Assembly: GCA_002711995.1 (NCBI GenBank)
Contig: PASN01000016.1
Coordinates: forward strand, 124,001 to 188,000
Length of the DNA: 64,000 bases
Direction: 5' to 3'
Source of the DNA: Halobacteriovoraceae bacterium
Lineage (GTDB): Bacteria > Bdellovibrionota > Bacteriovoracia > Bacteriovoracales > Bacteriovoracaceae
In this document: one piece after another, positions 9,138-16,874 of the stretch
Position numbering within the stretch: the first letter of the stretch is position 1
How the letters are laid out: the number at the start of each line of letters is the position of its first letter
Translations under genes and position numbers: made by a program
The notes under the pieces: model-generated
Told to the model about the DNA's origin: nothing
The model's database searches: none
What the model saw: only the letters and a program-made list of their open reading frames with translations

Positions 9138-9545
9138 ATGAAATTACTAATTACAGGGCTATTGCTAATGGGAAGTATTTCTTCTTACGCTAATGAGTGG
9201 CAAAGCTATTGGGATAGTTTCGGTGGATCAATCATGAGTGTAAGCAACCACGAAAGATTGGATGTGAATGGAGATGAAAAACCAGGTGTTAGTGTTGAGA
9301 TTAGAGGTTGTGTAGCTACTTTAGGCCTGTCTGATATCGCATTCATCTTGGGGCTTAAAAACTTTAAGCCTAATCTTAAGTCTTGTGATGAAAATGAAAT
9401 CATCATTGCGCCGACCTATTATAGAACAACATACGCTGATAATTGTATGGACTATACTAAAAAGATCTTTGTTCCTATTCCAGAAGGCTGCAATTTTAAC
9501 GCAGAAACCGGAAAAGTGATTATTGATCATAATTTCGAAGAATAG
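9138..9545 (+). CDS. small secreted protein, unknown function
   Basis: 135 residues, signal peptide MKLLITGLLLMGSISSYA followed by a mature domain with six cysteines, which suggests disulfide stabilisation in the periplasm or outside. GGAGG lies 5 bases before the ATG. An imperfect hairpin (TGCGTGT at 9085 with ACACGCA at 9103) sits in the leader, without a U tract. A shorter upstream reading frame in another frame (from 9011) lacks a ribosome-binding site and is not used. Single gene ended by a terminator. Family not recognised. Confidence 0.7.
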   Translation: MKLLITGLLLMGSISSYANEWQSYWDSFGGSIMSVSNHERLDVNGDEKPGVSVEIRGCVATLGLSDIAFILGLKNFKPNLKSCDENEIIIAPTYYRTTYADNCMDYTKKIFVPIPEGCNFNAETGKVIIDHNFEE

Positions 9546-9574
9546 ATTTAAATTGATAGATTCAGTTTAAGAGA

Positions 9575-9600
9575 AGCCCAGCATTTTGCCGGGCTTTTTT
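9575..9600 (+). terminator. rho-independent terminator
   Basis: AGCCC pairs with GGGCT, with inner GC/GC pairs around an ATTTT loop, followed by six T. Nearly the same terminator (one loop base different) closes the secreted-protein gene at 15915-16655, and there too it follows a small exported protein. Confidence 0.85.
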
Positions 9601-9636
9601 ATTTAATATAAAGTTTTTTGGGCAGCCTAGAGTGGG

Positions 9637-10467
9637 TTAGAAATTAGAACTCTTTATGGTCTGAATGATTTTTTTACTAATCTGGTTATTATGTTTCTCT
9701 GGCCTATAAACCAAACAAATTTCATCTTTGAAGATTGGAGAGCCTTTTAATCTTTTAAGGTTGCTATATTGAGAGGCAATAGTTGCAGGTAAAAGACCGT
9801 ATCCTAGTCCTAGCGCCGTGAGTTTAGCTACTAGTTCAAGGTTTCCTGACTTTAGTTCCCCGGAAAACTTTATCTTCTTTCCAAGTTTTTTAAGTATAAA
9901 TTGTGATTGTGCCAAATTCTGGTCATATATAAGTTTGTCTTGGGTGTCATTGGTGTAAAAAATGGTTACTTCATCAGTGTAAAGCTTTTTGATGACAAGG
10001 TCCGGATGTTTAATAGGATTAACAATTACACCAAAGTCAGCTTCCCAACTGATTACTTTTTCTGTCATCTCTCTAGAAAGACCATGTGTAAAATTAAAAT
10101 CTAATCCTGGGAATTCTACTTGCAGGTTTCCAATGAAAAATTCAGTAGCATAAAGGGCAACCGAGGGGTGTATGGCAAAGGTATAGCTTCCCTGGACTAG
10201 GCCTGTCTCAGGGTTTGCTAGGTTTTGGGCCTGCTCCCATTCATATATGAGTCTTCGGGAGCGAACTTTGAACTCTTCGCCAAGTTTTGTTAATTGAATA
10301 CCATTTTTCAATCTAATTAAAAGCTGACCTCCAAGTTCATTTTCCAGTCTTTTAATTGCATAACTAAGAGCAGGTTGAGAAATACCAATTATTTCAGATG
10401 CCCTCGTTATATTGAGGGTCTCACTCACTGCAATAAAATACTTAACGTCATCCATCATTAAAGACAT
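9637..10467 (-). CDS. LysR-family regulator, divergent from isocyanide operon
   Basis: 276 residues. The N-terminal helix-turn-helix is typical (DVKYFIAVSETLNITRASEI, QPALSYAIKRLENELGGQLL). The rest is a LysR effector domain. It is divergent from the isonitrile-synthase operon with only 81 bases between the start codons. In Pseudomonas aeruginosa the pvc genes are likewise next to a LysR gene, ptxR, that activates them. I infer that this protein controls the operon by binding the shared spacer; identity with PtxR is not claimed. Confidence is high for the family, moderate for the target. Confidence 0.88.
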   Translation of the reverse strand: MSLMMDDVKYFIAVSETLNITRASEIIGISQPALSYAIKRLENELGGQLLIRLKNGIQLTKLGEEFKVRSRRLIYEWEQAQNLANPETGLVQGSYTFAIHPSVALYATEFFIGNLQVEFPGLDFNFTHGLSREMTEKVISWEADFGVIVNPIKHPDLVIKKLYTDEVTIFYTNDTQDKLIYDQNLAQSQFILKKLGKKIKFSGELKSGNLELVAKLTALGLGYGLLPATIASQYSNLKRLKGSPIFKDEICLVYRPEKHNNQISKKIIQTIKSSNF

Positions 10468-10548
10468 AAGTAAATTTTATCACAGTCACTGAAATAAGTC
10501 ATTTTATTTATCTTGGTCTCTTTCCTAAGGTTTTATTAGGAGGGAAAC
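10468..10548. promoter_or_regulatory. divergent promoter/operator of isocyanide operon
   Basis: 81-base spacer between the LysR and isonitrile-synthase starts. It contains interrupted dyads such as TTATC...GAAATAA with symmetric TTAT/ATAA arms, which is the kind of A/T-rich dyad LysR proteins use, but no perfect T-N11-A box stands out. A strong ribosome-binding site, TAGGAGGG, precedes ATG 10549. Confidence 0.45.
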
Positions 10549-11619
10549 ATGAAAAAAATGATAAATGCCCTGAAATCTGTAAGCACACCAATAAAGTCCT
10601 CATCTTCTGAGGTTTTGCGTGACAAAGACCCTGTAATAGAGACTTCAATAAAAATTCTGGCCGAAGTAATGAGTTATCGACGTTCACCCGAGAAAGTCAA
10701 ACCTTGCCGTGACTCAAAATGTGAGTCTTGTACATCGATTTATTTACCTAAAATAGTTTACGCTGTTAAAAATAGAAGGCCTGTGAATTTTGTTTTACCC
10801 GCATTCCCTGGTAAGTCACCAAATTTAAACAAGGTCGTTGGGGTGGTGCCTGACTTTGCAGAAAAGATATCTTTATCTTTCCTGCAAAGTCTTTGTAAGA
10901 GAGTTAAAACAATTTATTCTCCAGGCATCCAAATAATTATTTGTTCAGATGGAAGAGTCTTTAGTGATGTGGTGGGAATGCAGGAAAGTCATGTAACTTC
11001 ATATCAAGCGGAATTGGATAGGTTAATTGATGAGATGTCACTAAAGGATATTTCAACTTTTAACTTAGATGACATTTATAAAAACTTAAGCTTTGCCCAA
11101 ATGAGGGATGAATTGATGAAGACATATGGTAAATCATCAGAGATCTTAAAACATAAAATTAAAAGTGGTGCTAGGCCTGGAGCTACCCTAGAGGAGGTAG
11201 AGGCCAATAGAATGTATTGCGGAATAACACGTTTTTTATTTGAAGATTCATTGTTTCCTGGCCAAAGGAAAAGTCGGGCAGCAATTCAAAGAGAAGCTAA
11301 GTCGAAAGCGTATGAGGTAATTAGAAGAAGTAATGCTTGGAGTGAACTAATTGAGGAGTTATTTCCTGAAGCTGTCCGCCTCTCAATTCACCCACAGGCC
11401 TGTGGCTCAAAAAAATTAGGAATTCGTTTAGTTGGTAACGAATCTTGGATGACGCCTTGGCATGGAGTTGCTATGGAAACACCTAAGGGGCATATATTAG
11501 TTAAACGAAGTGAGGCTGAGGAGCTTGGAGCTAGATTGATTTATGACTCTTTGGGACGTCCATCTTTTTACCAACTTCTAGATTCTGACCTACCGGCGTT
11601 CATAGAAAGTAAGTTATGA
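10549..11619 (+). CDS. isocyanide (isonitrile) synthase, PvcA/DIT1 family
   Basis: 356 residues. The family's diagnostic blocks are in order: LPAFPGKSPN (83-92), YSPGIQIIICSDGRVFSD (123-140), SIHPQACGSKKLGIRL (279-294) and MTPWHGVA (301-308). PvcA, IsnA and yeast DIT1 use L-Tyr or L-Trp plus ribulose 5-phosphate to convert the alpha-amino group to an isocyanide. I see no feature telling Tyr from Trp as substrate. A Cys cluster (CRDSKCESC, 53-61) is an extra N-terminal element. It overlaps the next gene by 4 bases (ATGA), so translation is coupled. This stretch looks AT-richer than the core (sampled line 11041-11100 is 27% GC). Whether the product is a virulence factor, metal chelator or antibiotic is unknown. 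Confidence 0.9.
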   Translation: MKKMINALKSVSTPIKSSSSEVLRDKDPVIETSIKILAEVMSYRRSPEKVKPCRDSKCESCTSIYLPKIVYAVKNRRPVNFVLPAFPGKSPNLNKVVGVVPDFAEKISLSFLQSLCKRVKTIYSPGIQIIICSDGRVFSDVVGMQESHVTSYQAELDRLIDEMSLKDISTFNLDDIYKNLSFAQMRDELMKTYGKSSEILKHKIKSGARPGATLEEVEANRMYCGITRFLFEDSLFPGQRKSRAAIQREAKSKAYEVIRRSNAWSELIEELFPEAVRLSIHPQACGSKKLGIRLVGNESWMTPWHGVAMETPKGHILVKRSEAEELGARLIYDSLGRPSFYQLLDSDLPAFIESKL

Positions 11620-12452
11620 AATATAAAATAACTAAGTTAGAACCATTTGGTGCTTTGATTGAATCTGCTATGCCAGGTTTAGATATCGGTGAACTTAATA
11701 TTGAAGTCATTCGTGAACTATTTTTACAGGAACAAATTGTATTAATTCGAGGCTTTCAGGGATTTGCCAATCCTGATGACTTCTCCAAATACTGCGAACA
11801 ATTTGGAGAGATTAGTATTTGGCCCTTTGGAAAAGTGTTGGAGTTAGTTCAACAAGACGAACCACTAGACCACATCTTTGATAACAGTTATGTGCCGCTT
11901 CATTGGGATGGGATGTACAGAACCCAAGTTCCTGAATATCAAATATTTCATTGCGTAAAAGCTCCTTCACCAGGACAAGGTGGAAGAACTATATTCTCCA
12001 ATACGATTAAGGTCTTAGAAAATTTATCACAAGATATGAGAGAGAATTGGAAAAGCATATCAGGGATATACAAGAGAAAAATGGAGTTTTATAATAGCAA
12101 GGTTATATCACCTTTGATCACAAGACACCCTTATCGAAATTTTGATGTTATCCGTTATAATGAGGTTCATAATCCTGATAGAGGTAAACTTATAAACATA
12201 CCTGATATAAGTTTCACAGGACTAAAAGAGAAAGAGCTTGTAAAGGTTTTTAAAGACTTAGATAAGCTTCTTTATAACCCAAAAAATTCTTACGCTCATG
12301 AATGGAGAGATGCAGACATCGTTATAGCTGATAACTTTACGCTTCTACATGGTAGAGAAGCGTTTAAACTCAATGCTCCAAGGCATATTCAAAGAGTACA
12401 AGTTTTAAGTAATCCCCCTTTCGACAATCCACATCTGGAGACACTTAAATGA
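11616..12452 (+). CDS. PvcB/TauD-like Fe(II)/2-oxoglutarate dioxygenase
   Basis: 278 residues, TauD fold length. The metal-binding HxD is HWD (96-98), the distal His is probably His245 in LLHGREAF, and the 2-oxoglutarate Arg candidates are Arg256 or Arg260. The segment LHWDGMYRTQVPEY closely resembles IsnB/PvcB proteins, which act right after the isonitrile synthase, for example by oxidative decarboxylation to a vinyl isonitrile or by desaturation. It overlaps its neighbours on both sides by ATGA, as expected for a single pathway unit. Which reaction this copy performs cannot be told from sequence. Confidence 0.87.
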   Translation: MKYKITKLEPFGALIESAMPGLDIGELNIEVIRELFLQEQIVLIRGFQGFANPDDFSKYCEQFGEISIWPFGKVLELVQQDEPLDHIFDNSYVPLHWDGMYRTQVPEYQIFHCVKAPSPGQGGRTIFSNTIKVLENLSQDMRENWKSISGIYKRKMEFYNSKVISPLITRHPYRNFDVIRYNEVHNPDRGKLINIPDISFTGLKEKELVKVFKDLDKLLYNPKNSYAHEWRDADIVIADNFTLLHGREAFKLNAPRHIQRVQVLSNPPFDNPHLETLK

Positions 12453-13930
12453 TTTATAAAGAAGTGGACATTGTAGTAGTTGGTGCAGGCCCTGTTGGAC
12501 TAATGTGCGCATATCTTGGAGACATTTGTGGCTTGAATATTGTAGCAGTCGATAATAATGATGGACCACTGAAAGTTGGAAGAGCCGATGCATTAAATGC
12601 AAGAACACTCCAGCTTTTGGAATTAGCAGGGTTATTCAAAGAGTTATACCCTGAAGGAAAAATTTGTAATACTTCTTCCGTTTGGTCCAATGGAAGATTT
12701 ATTTCAAGACAGTCATCCTGGTGGGATGAAATAGAAGGTTGTTTTCACAAGCACTTTCTAATGCTTGGCCAGTCACACATAGAAAAATTGCTGGATCAAA
12801 AGCTGAACAGAACTAGCAATAAAGTCTTAAGAAAAACTGAGATAGAAAATATTGTGGCAACTACTGAGGGATGTTTGACAACGTTATCAACTGGAGAGGT
12901 AATTAAGTCAAAGTTTGTGATCGGAGCTGACGGTTCAAGGTCATTTGTGCGAAACCATTTCAAGATCCCTTTCGAGCTTATTAGACCTCAAATTACTTGG
13001 GCCGTTATAGATGGTGTGGTTGATACTGATTTTAAAAAAGTCCCTGAGATTATAGTTTTTCAAGCTGAAACTTCGGACGTGGCATGGATACCGCGGGAAG
13101 GAGAAATGGATAGATTTTATGTAAGAATGGACAGAGTAGACTTTACTCAAGAAGAAGTGCTTGAAAAAATTAACAATGCAATATTTCCACATTATTTAAC
13201 TTTTAAAGAGGTGGAATGGTTTTCACATTTTTCGGTCAAAGAGTCTGTAGCTGAATCATTTTACACTCAAGATAGAGTTTTTCTCGCAGGTGATTCGTGT
13301 CATGTTCATTCTGTTAATGGAGGTCAAGGACTAAATACCGGCCTGGCGGATGCTTTTAATCTTATTTGGAAACTGAGTTTGGTATTAAAGGGAGAAGCAT
13401 CCAGTGATCTTTTAAACAGTTATGAGTCGGAGAGAAGGCCAGTTGCTCAAAGTGTAATTGAGTCCTCGGGAGAGTTAGTTAGGGCAACAAAGTTCTCAGA
13501 GCGTGGAACCCACGCCCAAGATTATGTGAAAATTGTGGAAAAGCGTTCTGGAAATATTACGGGTATGGGAATTCGATATGGAGAAAGTGGGCTCAGAGGA
13601 ACAAGGGCCTTTGACTTTGAAATTTTTCGTGAGGCAGAAAAAACACGGCTGTATTCTCTTTTAGACTACAGAAAGTACACACTTTTAATTTGTGGCGATC
13701 TTGAGCCTCCTATGCATTTACCTGAAAGGATAAATTGCCTAAAAGTAAAATCCTTTAGGAACAATGGTGGATATTGGTCTAAAACAGCTCCCTATCATGG
13801 GCAAGCACTTTTGATTCGACCGGACTCGTATATTGAAAATAGTTTTAGCTTAGAGAAGGATACCTTTTCTGAGTTTTTGGCCGAAATGATTGAATGTATT
13901 ATTCCTAACAATCAAACATCAGAGGGGTGA
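12449..13930 (+). CDS. FAD-dependent aromatic-type monooxygenase, tailoring enzyme
   Basis: 493 residues. The N-terminal Rossmann motif VVVGAGPVGLM binds FAD. A DG motif lies in VIGADGSRSF, and the GD motif VFLAGDSCHVHSVNGGQGLN is the standard third signature of PheA/TfdB/PHBH-like flavin hydroxylases. The C-terminus has a shortened thioredoxin-like tail as in that family. This is a different enzyme class from the reduced-flavin PvcC of P. aeruginosa. I infer that it hydroxylates the aromatic ring or side chain of the isocyanide product. It overlaps the dioxygenase gene by 4 bases. No terminator is seen after it. Confidence 0.85.
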   Translation: MIYKEVDIVVVGAGPVGLMCAYLGDICGLNIVAVDNNDGPLKVGRADALNARTLQLLELAGLFKELYPEGKICNTSSVWSNGRFISRQSSWWDEIEGCFHKHFLMLGQSHIEKLLDQKLNRTSNKVLRKTEIENIVATTEGCLTTLSTGEVIKSKFVIGADGSRSFVRNHFKIPFELIRPQITWAVIDGVVDTDFKKVPEIIVFQAETSDVAWIPREGEMDRFYVRMDRVDFTQEEVLEKINNAIFPHYLTFKEVEWFSHFSVKESVAESFYTQDRVFLAGDSCHVHSVNGGQGLNTGLADAFNLIWKLSLVLKGEASSDLLNSYESERRPVAQSVIESSGELVRATKFSERGTHAQDYVKIVEKRSGNITGMGIRYGESGLRGTRAFDFEIFREAEKTRLYSLLDYRKYTLLICGDLEPPMHLPERINCLKVKSFRNNGGYWSKTAPYHGQALLIRPDSYIENSFSLEKDTFSEFLAEMIECIIPNNQTSEG

Positions 13931-14386
13931 CTCTAGGTTGTAGGTGATAAAAAGTTCTTTACTTCGAAAGTGAAGTTTCCCCCGAATCCTAATGAGGTTG
14001 AAGTAAAAATATGAATCACCTAAGGTATGGAGTGTTAACCATTGGCCGCAAAGGCTCTGACCAAAACTATGGCTCTGTTCGTAAGTGATTTAAATTAGTC
14101 GATGGAAATATAAAAGCCCTTTTGGTGCCGAAGACAGACTTGAACATAAGGCTGCCATACCAAGTTGAAATTGGGCTCTAACTCGCTGAAAATAAGCAAC
14201 TTTGTGATTGGCACTATTACTGCCTTAAATAAGTCCGAAAATAAGGTTTACGTAAGTTTCATGGGGTATAGGGCCTAGCTTTTGACCCAGTGTTCTTTTA
14301 TTACACATTATATTGTGCTTTATCGGTCAATATTTACACTTAAATTTGTGCTTCTTAACGTGTTTGTAGTGTGTTAGCATCTTTAT
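13931..14386. other. gene-poor spacer with decayed coding traces
   Basis: 456 bases between the isocyanide operon and the AAA_14 ATPase. Read forward from about 14011 it gives a broken peptide-like frame interrupted by stops (GSDQNYGSVRK, stop, FKLVDGNIKALL, and so on). Part of it (14052-14118) recurs at 18530-18598. I see no intact gene, tRNA or terminator. Confidence 0.5.
14052..14118. repeat. dispersed repeat, copy 1 (partner 18530-18598)
   Basis: The two copies share TCTGACCAA, ACTATG, CTGTT and then GTAAGTGATTTAAATTAGT, with GATGGAAAT and AAAGCC after it. Copy 2 carries about six extra bases in the middle, which keeps the reading frame. The second copy lies directly against an att-like repeat; this one lies upstream of the AAA_14 gene, so it may mark the far edge of the island. 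Confidence 0.7.
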
Positions 14387-15718
14387 ATGAAAAGAGCAGC
14401 TTTAAAAGACTTAGCAAATTGGTTGAGAAACCCTTATCGTAAGCCCTTAATCTTGAGAGGTGCACGACAAGTTGGGAAGTCGACCCTTGTTCATCTCTTT
14501 AGTGAGGATGAAGAATTAGACTTAATTGAGGTCAACTTAGAGGTTGAAAGACTGAGCTCAGTTGAAAAAAAGGAATTTAGACTTCAATCCCTTTTAGATG
14601 AAATACAGCTTAAAAAGAATAAGCGAATCACTAAAAATACACTCCTCTTCTTTGATGAAATACAAGAATCTCCAATGCTTCTTAAATATTTAAGATATTT
14701 CTATGAAAAATCTCCGGAGTTAAAAGTAATTGCTGCAGGCTCTCTTTTGGAGGTTGCTTTGCGTGCGGAGGACTTCTCATTTCCTGTAGGGAGGGTCGAG
14801 TTTTATCATTTAGGCCCAATGAGCTTTCAAGAGTTTTTATGGGCAACTGGTCAGAATTTTTTAGATCAAAAACTTACTGAATGGGATTTTAGTGACGAGC
14901 TTCATGAGGCCGCTATTGATGCTCTGAAGGATTATTACTATGTTGGAGGTATGCCTGAGGCTGTAAAGGTCTTCTCCGAAACACAAAGTTTGGTAAGAAT
15001 GAGGGAAATTCAAAGCCAGATAATTCAAACCTATCAGGCCGACTTTCCTAAGTATAATAAGAGAATAAATGTTCAGAGAATATCAAGAGTGTTTAACTCC
15101 TTGGCCTCAAGCTTAGGTGAGAAAGTTATCTTTTCTAAATTAGATTCTGAATCATTATCAAGGGATATAAAAAGAGTTGTTGAATTATTAATTGACTCAA
15201 GAGTTGTTTTGTCATGTCATCATTCAGATGGGAACAGCGTTCCCTTAGAGGGGGAAGTTGATTCAAGAATCTTTAAACCATACTTTATTTATATCGGGCT
15301 GCTAAATGCCATGTTGCGCCTTGATGTCGACTCAATTGATAGTGAGTTTCGAAACAACTTCAATACTAAAGGAATTCTGGCGGAGCAGTTCGTTGCTCAA
15401 CATTTGAACTACTTCCAAGGCCACTCATTAAATCCTTCACTATTTTATCATCTAAAGGATAAAGGTACTCAGAAAGCGGAAATAGATTTTCTAGTAGAGT
15501 CAGAACAAAACATATTTCCAATTGAAGTAAAATCAACTGCTAAAGGTCATTTAAAGTCATTAAAAAGTTTTTGTGAGAGGAAAAGTTCCCCAATTGGGGT
15601 TAAGGTATCTCTTGCAAATTTCACTATAGATGATGACTTTGTTAAAGACTGTAAGCTCGTTAATATTCCCCTGTATGCCATCGATTACCTGAAAAGCAAT
15701 TTGGGTAGGATTTTATAG
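14387..15718 (+). CDS. AAA_14/DUF4143 ATPase
   Basis: 443 residues. Walker A is GARQVGKST (25-33) and Walker B is LLFFDEIQ (Asp90, Glu91), followed by the arginine-sensor region. The C-terminal DUF4143 half ends in an IEVKSTAKG motif resembling nuclease-like restriction-endonuclease-fold domains (with EIDFLVESEQNIFPIEVKS giving the D-x(n)-ExK pattern). These proteins are frequent in bacterial accessory genomes; function is unclear, though toxin or DNA-related roles have been proposed. The gene ends 2 bases before the first copy of the tRNA-His 3'-end repeat, so it sits at the border of the island. Confidence 0.85.
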   Translation: MKRAALKDLANWLRNPYRKPLILRGARQVGKSTLVHLFSEDEELDLIEVNLEVERLSSVEKKEFRLQSLLDEIQLKKNKRITKNTLLFFDEIQESPMLLKYLRYFYEKSPELKVIAAGSLLEVALRAEDFSFPVGRVEFYHLGPMSFQEFLWATGQNFLDQKLTEWDFSDELHEAAIDALKDYYYVGGMPEAVKVFSETQSLVRMREIQSQIIQTYQADFPKYNKRINVQRISRVFNSLASSLGEKVIFSKLDSESLSRDIKRVVELLIDSRVVLSCHHSDGNSVPLEGEVDSRIFKPYFIYIGLLNAMLRLDVDSIDSEFRNNFNTKGILAEQFVAQHLNYFQGHSLNPSLFYHLKDKGTQKAEIDFLVESEQNIFPIEVKSTAKGHLKSLKSFCERKSSPIGVKVSLANFTIDDDFVKDCKLVNIPLYAIDYLKSNLGRIL

Positions 15719-15720
15719 CA

Positions 15721-15762
15721 AAAAAAAAGCCTTTCCGAAGAAAGGCTTTTAAAAATGGGGTG
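15721..15762. repeat. att-like direct repeat: tRNA-His 3' end plus terminator, copy 1
   Basis: These 42 bases are identical to 26348-26389: an A tract, hairpin GCCTTTC/GAAAGGC, T run, and TGGGGTG, which is the complement of the last seven bases of tRNA-His, CACCCCA. Integration at a tRNA 3' end commonly leaves such duplications. The hairpin with A and T tracts on both sides could terminate transcripts in either direction, including that of the AAA_14 gene. Confidence 0.85.
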
Positions 15763-15914
15763 ACATATTTGATTCTTGTAATCACCTAATATATGAGTTT
15801 TTTTTCTTGCTGAAGAAGCCAAAAGCCAGATTTTATGTAAATTTTTCATTTAGCTCGTAAAGTGAAAGTTTAAGGTCTAAAAAGTGGAAAAATTAATTTT
15901 ATTGGAGCAAACCT

Positions 15915-16655
15915 ATGAACATATTTGTCTACGCTTTTCTGGTTTTTTCTTCTTTGAGTGCATTTGGAAATGATTTTTCCCCTCTGCAAGAAGGTGTGTA
16001 CTACTACGATTGTCCTGAGGCACAAAGATATTGCTATGAGAGAACAACTTGGTACCGGTATGTTAAGCCAACATTTGATGAACTAGGGACGTTAAAGAAA
16101 GTAACCATTATGAGATCTAAAAAAGATGGTACCTTGGTTGGGTGGCCTGTAACTTTTTCATGTGTACAAGAAAATGAAGAATTCAACTGTGGAAACGGAT
16201 TCTTAATGGTCCGTAATCACGGCACAGGATTTAAAATGAAGGGGAAAAGAGCTTATACCAGTTATAGATATAACCTTCTTAAACGAGTTAAGAAAGAGTA
16301 TGGCCGTATTTATTGTAGTACAGCAGATGATAAGGGAAAGGTGATGCTCTACCTAGATTTAGACTCTAATGAAGTAAAGAATGTCTTTGCTGGAAAGTTT
16401 TCTTATACATGGAAAGAATATCTTTTTGGAGAAGACCACAGAAAGGATGAGCGCGCACCATCAGATATAAAACTTGAGAGGAATTACGATCAGGGGCAGG
16501 CAGTTTACAGGATAGGGAAGAAAGAGAAACTATTGCTTCAGATTTATTCGGATAAGACATTCACTCTCGAAGCTAACTTTTGTCATATTCATAATGGATG
16601 TAATTCCAAACAAGTTACTGGAATTTGTTCCAGCGTGGTTGGATTGGATTTTTAA
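15915..16655 (+). CDS. secreted Cys-rich protein, unknown function
   Basis: 246 residues. Signal peptide MNIFVYAFLVFSSLSAFG, then a mature domain with about nine cysteines and many Tyr and Lys residues. No transmembrane segment follows, so it is likely periplasmic or exported. It occupies its own module between an exact tRNA-His repeat and a variant one, and has its own terminator at 16687-16717. TTGGAGC precedes the ATG. No homologous family recognised by eye. Confidence 0.7.
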   Translation: MNIFVYAFLVFSSLSAFGNDFSPLQEGVYYYDCPEAQRYCYERTTWYRYVKPTFDELGTLKKVTIMRSKKDGTLVGWPVTFSCVQENEEFNCGNGFLMVRNHGTGFKMKGKRAYTSYRYNLLKRVKKEYGRIYCSTADDKGKVMLYLDLDSNEVKNVFAGKFSYTWKEYLFGEDHRKDERAPSDIKLERNYDQGQAVYRIGKKEKLLLQIYSDKTFTLEANFCHIHNGCNSKQVTGICSSVVGLDF

Positions 16656-16686
16656 TTTTTTTTAAAAATTGTCGATAAAAATAAAC

Positions 16687-16717
16687 AAAAGCCCAGCATT
16701 TCGCCGGGCTTTTTTTG
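16687..16717 (+). terminator. rho-independent terminator
   Basis: AAAAGCCC pairs with GGGCTTTT around a GC-paired inner stem and an ATTTC loop, then seven T. It matches the terminator at 9575-9600 except for one loop base. Confidence 0.85.
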
Positions 16718-16737
16718 TGGGAAGATTAAAGCACAAA

Positions 16738-16781
16738 AAAAAAGCCCTAATCAATTGATCAGGGCTTTTTAAAATGGGGTG
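16738..16781. repeat. variant tRNA 3'-end/terminator repeat, hairpin replaced
   Basis: A tract, hairpin with AGCCCTAATCA/TGATCAGGGCT arms, T run, then AAAATGGGGTG, the same tRNA-His terminal seven bases as the other copies. Only the stem sequence differs, while the flanks match. It may be an att site whose terminator came from another element or another tRNA. Confidence 0.6.
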
Positions 16782-16874
16782 TTCTATGAAAACCGCCAAA
16801 TAGTTCGGTACTCATAAGCCCATTAATTGATAAAAAAGCTTTAACTAATTTCCTGTTTTTGTCGAAAAGTAATC

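Noticed and set aside
9011-9193. 60-codon reading frame overlapping the 9138 gene
   Set aside because: Out of frame with the clear signal-peptide gene and lacking a ribosome-binding site.
10468-10548. Riboswitch in the isocyanide leader
   Set aside because: The spacer is only 81 bases and shared by two divergent starts; no structured aptamer is visible.
12405-12690. Reverse reading frames inside the dioxygenase and FAD genes
   Set aside because: They are shadows of the well-supported coupled operon.
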